Shown piece after piece: positions 61,996 through 64,000 of a DNA stretch of 64,000 bases. A model generated the notes under the pieces. It made no database searches. It was given only the letters and a program-made list of their open reading frames with translations, and had not been told where the DNA came from. Numbering within the stretch: position 1 is the first letter of the stretch; each line of letters starts with the position of its first letter. Position numbers and translations under genes: made by a program. Source of the DNA: Rhizomicrobium sp. (lineage in GTDB: Bacteria; Pseudomonadota; Alphaproteobacteria; Micropepsales; Micropepsaceae); NCBI GenBank assembly GCA_037200385.1, contig JBBCGL010000001.1:1736001-1800000 (forward strand). The letters run 5' to 3'.

Positions 61996-62646
61996 ATGAC
62001 GGCCCGCTCATCGATCGCCGGCGATCGCCGAAGCCTGTACCGCGACATCCGCCGTTATCACGCCGGCGAGATCGCGCTTTCCAGCCGCGAAATCGAACGA
62101 CGCATCTTCGGAACCGGGGCAGCGTTGGCGGAGGACGGCCTGGGCGAGACGGTCCAGCGGCTGGGGCTGCACAAATTCGGCGAGGATCCGCCCAACTACG
62201 ACGTGGTGCGTGCCGCGCTCGGCCTTCTGCCCCGTCCCGGCATGACACTGCTCGATGTCGGCTGCGGCCGGGGACGCGTGCTGCTCTACGCCGCGCTGCT
62301 GGGCGCACCGCGCGTGACGGGGATCGAGATCCTCGAAGCGCGGGCGGCGCTGGCGCGCATGGCGGCGTCGGCGCATCTGCCGCCAGGCGCCGCGACGATC
62401 CGGACCGGCGACGCGCTGAAGCTGCCCTGGCCCGCCGCCGAGGCCCTGATCGTCATGAATCCGTTCTTTCCCTCCGCTTATCGCCATTTGCGGACACGGC
62501 TTCTCGACTATGCGGCGGCTAGGCAGACGGTCGTCATCAGCGTCTCCACCCTGCGCGACCGCCTTGCCGCCGACCGGCGGTTCCGCCAGATCGGCGCGGC
62601 GGAGGTCGGCTGGATCGCGCTCGGTGCCTTCGAAGTCCGCCATTGA
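61996..62646 (+). CDS. Class I SAM-dependent methyltransferase
   Basis: A 216-residue methyltransferase. MTLLDVGCGRGRVLLYAALLG is SAM motif I, VTGIEILEARAALA motif II, and ALIVMNPFFPSAYRHL has an NPF element like that of N-methyltransferases acting on amino groups of proteins or bases (NPPF/NPPY type). The N-terminal 60 residues are helical and basic. GAGGAA lies 10 nt before ATG 61996. It is divergent from the small peptide genes with a shared AT-rich control region, so it may modify the same peptides; this is inference. Confidence 0.85.
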   Translation: MTARSSIAGDRRSLYRDIRRYHAGEIALSSREIERRIFGTGAALAEDGLGETVQRLGLHKFGEDPPNYDVVRAALGLLPRPGMTLLDVGCGRGRVLLYAALLGAPRVTGIEILEARAALARMAASAHLPPGAATIRTGDALKLPWPAAEALIVMNPFFPSAYRHLRTRLLDYAAARQTVVISVSTLRDRLAADRRFRQIGAAEVGWIALGAFEVRH

Positions 62647-62721
62647 GAAGACGGGTTTGAAATCTCCGATCGCCTGGTGAAAAGTCGGACGAACCGGGCC
62701 GCGCCCGAGGAGACGACGCCG

Positions 62722-63570
62722 ATGCCCACCGCGCCTGCCCATACGAACACCGTCCGGCTCGCGCACCGCGGCGACGGGATCGCGGCATGGGATCGCGACG
62801 GGGACGCCCTGCCCTTCGTGCTGATCCATGGCAATTCCTGTTCGAAGGAGGCCTTCCGTCCGCTGTTCGAAAGCACCGCATTGGCGCGGCACCGGCTGGT
62901 TGCGCTCGACCTGCCGGGCTGCGGCGAGTCCGCCGACGCGCGCGCGCCGCAGGAGACTTATAACCTGCCCGGCCTTGCGGAAGCGGTCGTGGCGGTCGTG
63001 AACGCATTGGGCCTGACGCGCTATGCCCTGGTCGGCTGGTCGCTCGGCGGCCACGTCGCGATCGAGGCGCTGCTGCATGGCGCCGAGCCGGCGGGCCTCG
63101 TGCTGACGGGAACGCCGCCTTGCGGTCCCGACCCCGCGGAGATCGCCGCGACCTTCCTGCCCGTGGCAGGCAGCGAAGTGATGTCGATGGAACATCCGAG
63201 CGCGGCACAGATCGCGGCGTTCCTCGAGATCGTCTATGCGCCCTCGTTACCGAACGCGGCACAGGCGGCAGCCGCTGCGCGCGCCGATGGAAGGCTGCGC
63301 CGGCATTTCTTTGAATATGTCTTCGCCAACCCGCACCTGGAACCGCAGCGCGTGACCGTGGCACGCTGGCCGAGGCCCATCGCGCTGGTTCAAGGACGGC
63401 AGGAAGTGTTCTTCGATCCGGCGAAGCTCGACGCCTTGCGCTGGGGCAATCTGTGGCGTGGCGGGACGCAATGGATCGAGAACGCCGGCCACGCGCCATT
63501 CGTCAGCCAGACCGAGGCGTATGCGCAGGTGCTGCGCGCGTTTGCGGGGGAGATGGAAGCGGACAGTTAA
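62722..63570 (+). CDS. Alpha/beta-fold hydrolase
   Basis: A 282-residue hydrolase. VLIHGNSCSKEAF holds the oxyanion-hole HG, GWSLGGHVAI the nucleophile Ser, and NAGHAPFVSQ the catalytic His; an acid residue follows the VQGRQEVFFDP region. ATG 62722 has GAGGAG upstream, so the earlier in-frame ATG (62677) is less likely. The type resembles esterases or MhpC-like hydrolases; the substrate is unknown. It lies 75 bp after the methyltransferase on the same strand and could belong to the same unit. Confidence 0.87.
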   Translation: MPTAPAHTNTVRLAHRGDGIAAWDRDGDALPFVLIHGNSCSKEAFRPLFESTALARHRLVALDLPGCGESADARAPQETYNLPGLAEAVVAVVNALGLTRYALVGWSLGGHVAIEALLHGAEPAGLVLTGTPPCGPDPAEIAATFLPVAGSEVMSMEHPSAAQIAAFLEIVYAPSLPNAAQAAAAARADGRLRRHFFEYVFANPHLEPQRVTVARWPRPIALVQGRQEVFFDPAKLDALRWGNLWRGGTQWIENAGHAPFVSQTEAYAQVLRAFAGEMEADS

Positions 63571-63590
63571 TCGCCCGCATCCTGTTCCGT

Positions 63591-63719
63591 TGTCATCCCC
63601 GGCGAGCCGCGCGCAGCGCGGCGAGGGAAGGGGACCCAGGCCGGAAACACTGTGACGGTATTTCCGGCCTGGGTCCCCTTCCCTCGCGCTCACTACGTTC
63701 GCGCTCGCCGGGGATGACA
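63591..63719. repeat. 129-bp near-perfect palindrome
   Basis: The outer arms TGTCATCCCCGGCGAGC (63591-63607) and GCTCGCCGGGGATGACA (63703-63719) are exact inverses. A second exact 26-bp pair (63622-63647 and 63661-63686, containing GGGGACCCAGGCCGGAAA) surrounds a 13-bp loop. TTTTT follows on the plus strand. It lies between two convergent genes and can terminate both. This type of GTCATCCCCGG palindrome is a dispersed repeat in many alphaproteobacteria. Confidence 0.9.
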
Positions 63720-63728
63720 CTTTTTATC

Positions 63729-64000
<272 letters not shown>

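Overview
The window is GC-rich chromosomal DNA from a Gram-negative bacterium. An alphaproteobacterium is the best guess. The pointers are lipoproteins with lipoboxes, outer-membrane and type I secretion parts, an LpxB-N-terminal-like protein next to ArnC/ArnT-like glycosyltransferases, a PAS_5-type protein, a DivJ/PleC-like kinase and GC-rich palindromic intergenic repeats. I cannot name a genus.

Layout. 1-2580: end of thrS, then infC with an apparent AUA start and a terminator. 2612-7589: lipoprotein, PLP-dependent dehydratase, CorA, EamA transporter, a small minus-strand transcript, alpha-carbonic anhydrase. 7624-11855: palindromic repeats and a minus-strand operon of a lysine 2,3-aminomutase-like radical SAM enzyme, two ATP-grasp ligases and a Cys-rich protein, which looks like an uncharacterised beta-amino-acid or small-peptide pathway. 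12276-16481: envelope glycosyltransferase set (ArnT-like, ArnC-like, LAB_N), a membrane protein and a TPR protein. 16774-22700: tRNA-Ser(GGA) and an island-like block with a serine recombinase whose reading frame ends inside the tRNA, plus a HEPN / Sel1-repeat / HEPN-like operon that resembles defence cargo. 23049-24822: alkB-like gene with an IS630-family element inserted 2 bp from its start codon.

24922-36761: a 2366-residue serralysin-type metalloprotease with ten tandem repeats of about 137 residues, divergent from a complete type I secretion operon (TolC-like, ABC, HlyD-like) that presumably exports it. 36851-41792: S9 peptidase, cytosolic histidine kinase overlapping a HerA-like ATPase, small secreted protein. 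41878-57281: mixed metabolic and regulatory genes (serine hydrolase, oxidoreductase, GFA protein, exported methyltransferase, CoA-transferase, APH-like kinase, VOC protein, PAS protein, MHS transporter, Lrp, thioredoxin reductase, LysR, YpfJ-like metallopeptidase, HdeD). 57404-59443: EF-G-like GTPase.

59718-62646 holds the most striking candidate system. Three paralogous peptides of 56-57 residues are encoded on the minus strand; two of them are tightly coupled to a radical SAM/SPASM enzyme with an extra C-terminal zinc-ribbon-like segment. AT-rich promoter DNA and a perfect dyad separate them from a divergent methyltransferase. This layout suggests a peptide-modification pathway. The window ends with an alpha/beta hydrolase, a 129-bp palindrome and the 3' end of an aspartate-type aminotransferase.

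Mobile DNA is a recurring theme. TA-flanked IS630-type elements (one full copy and two MITE-like copies) supply stop codons to neighbouring genes, and palindromic repeats sit between convergent genes and inside an operon.
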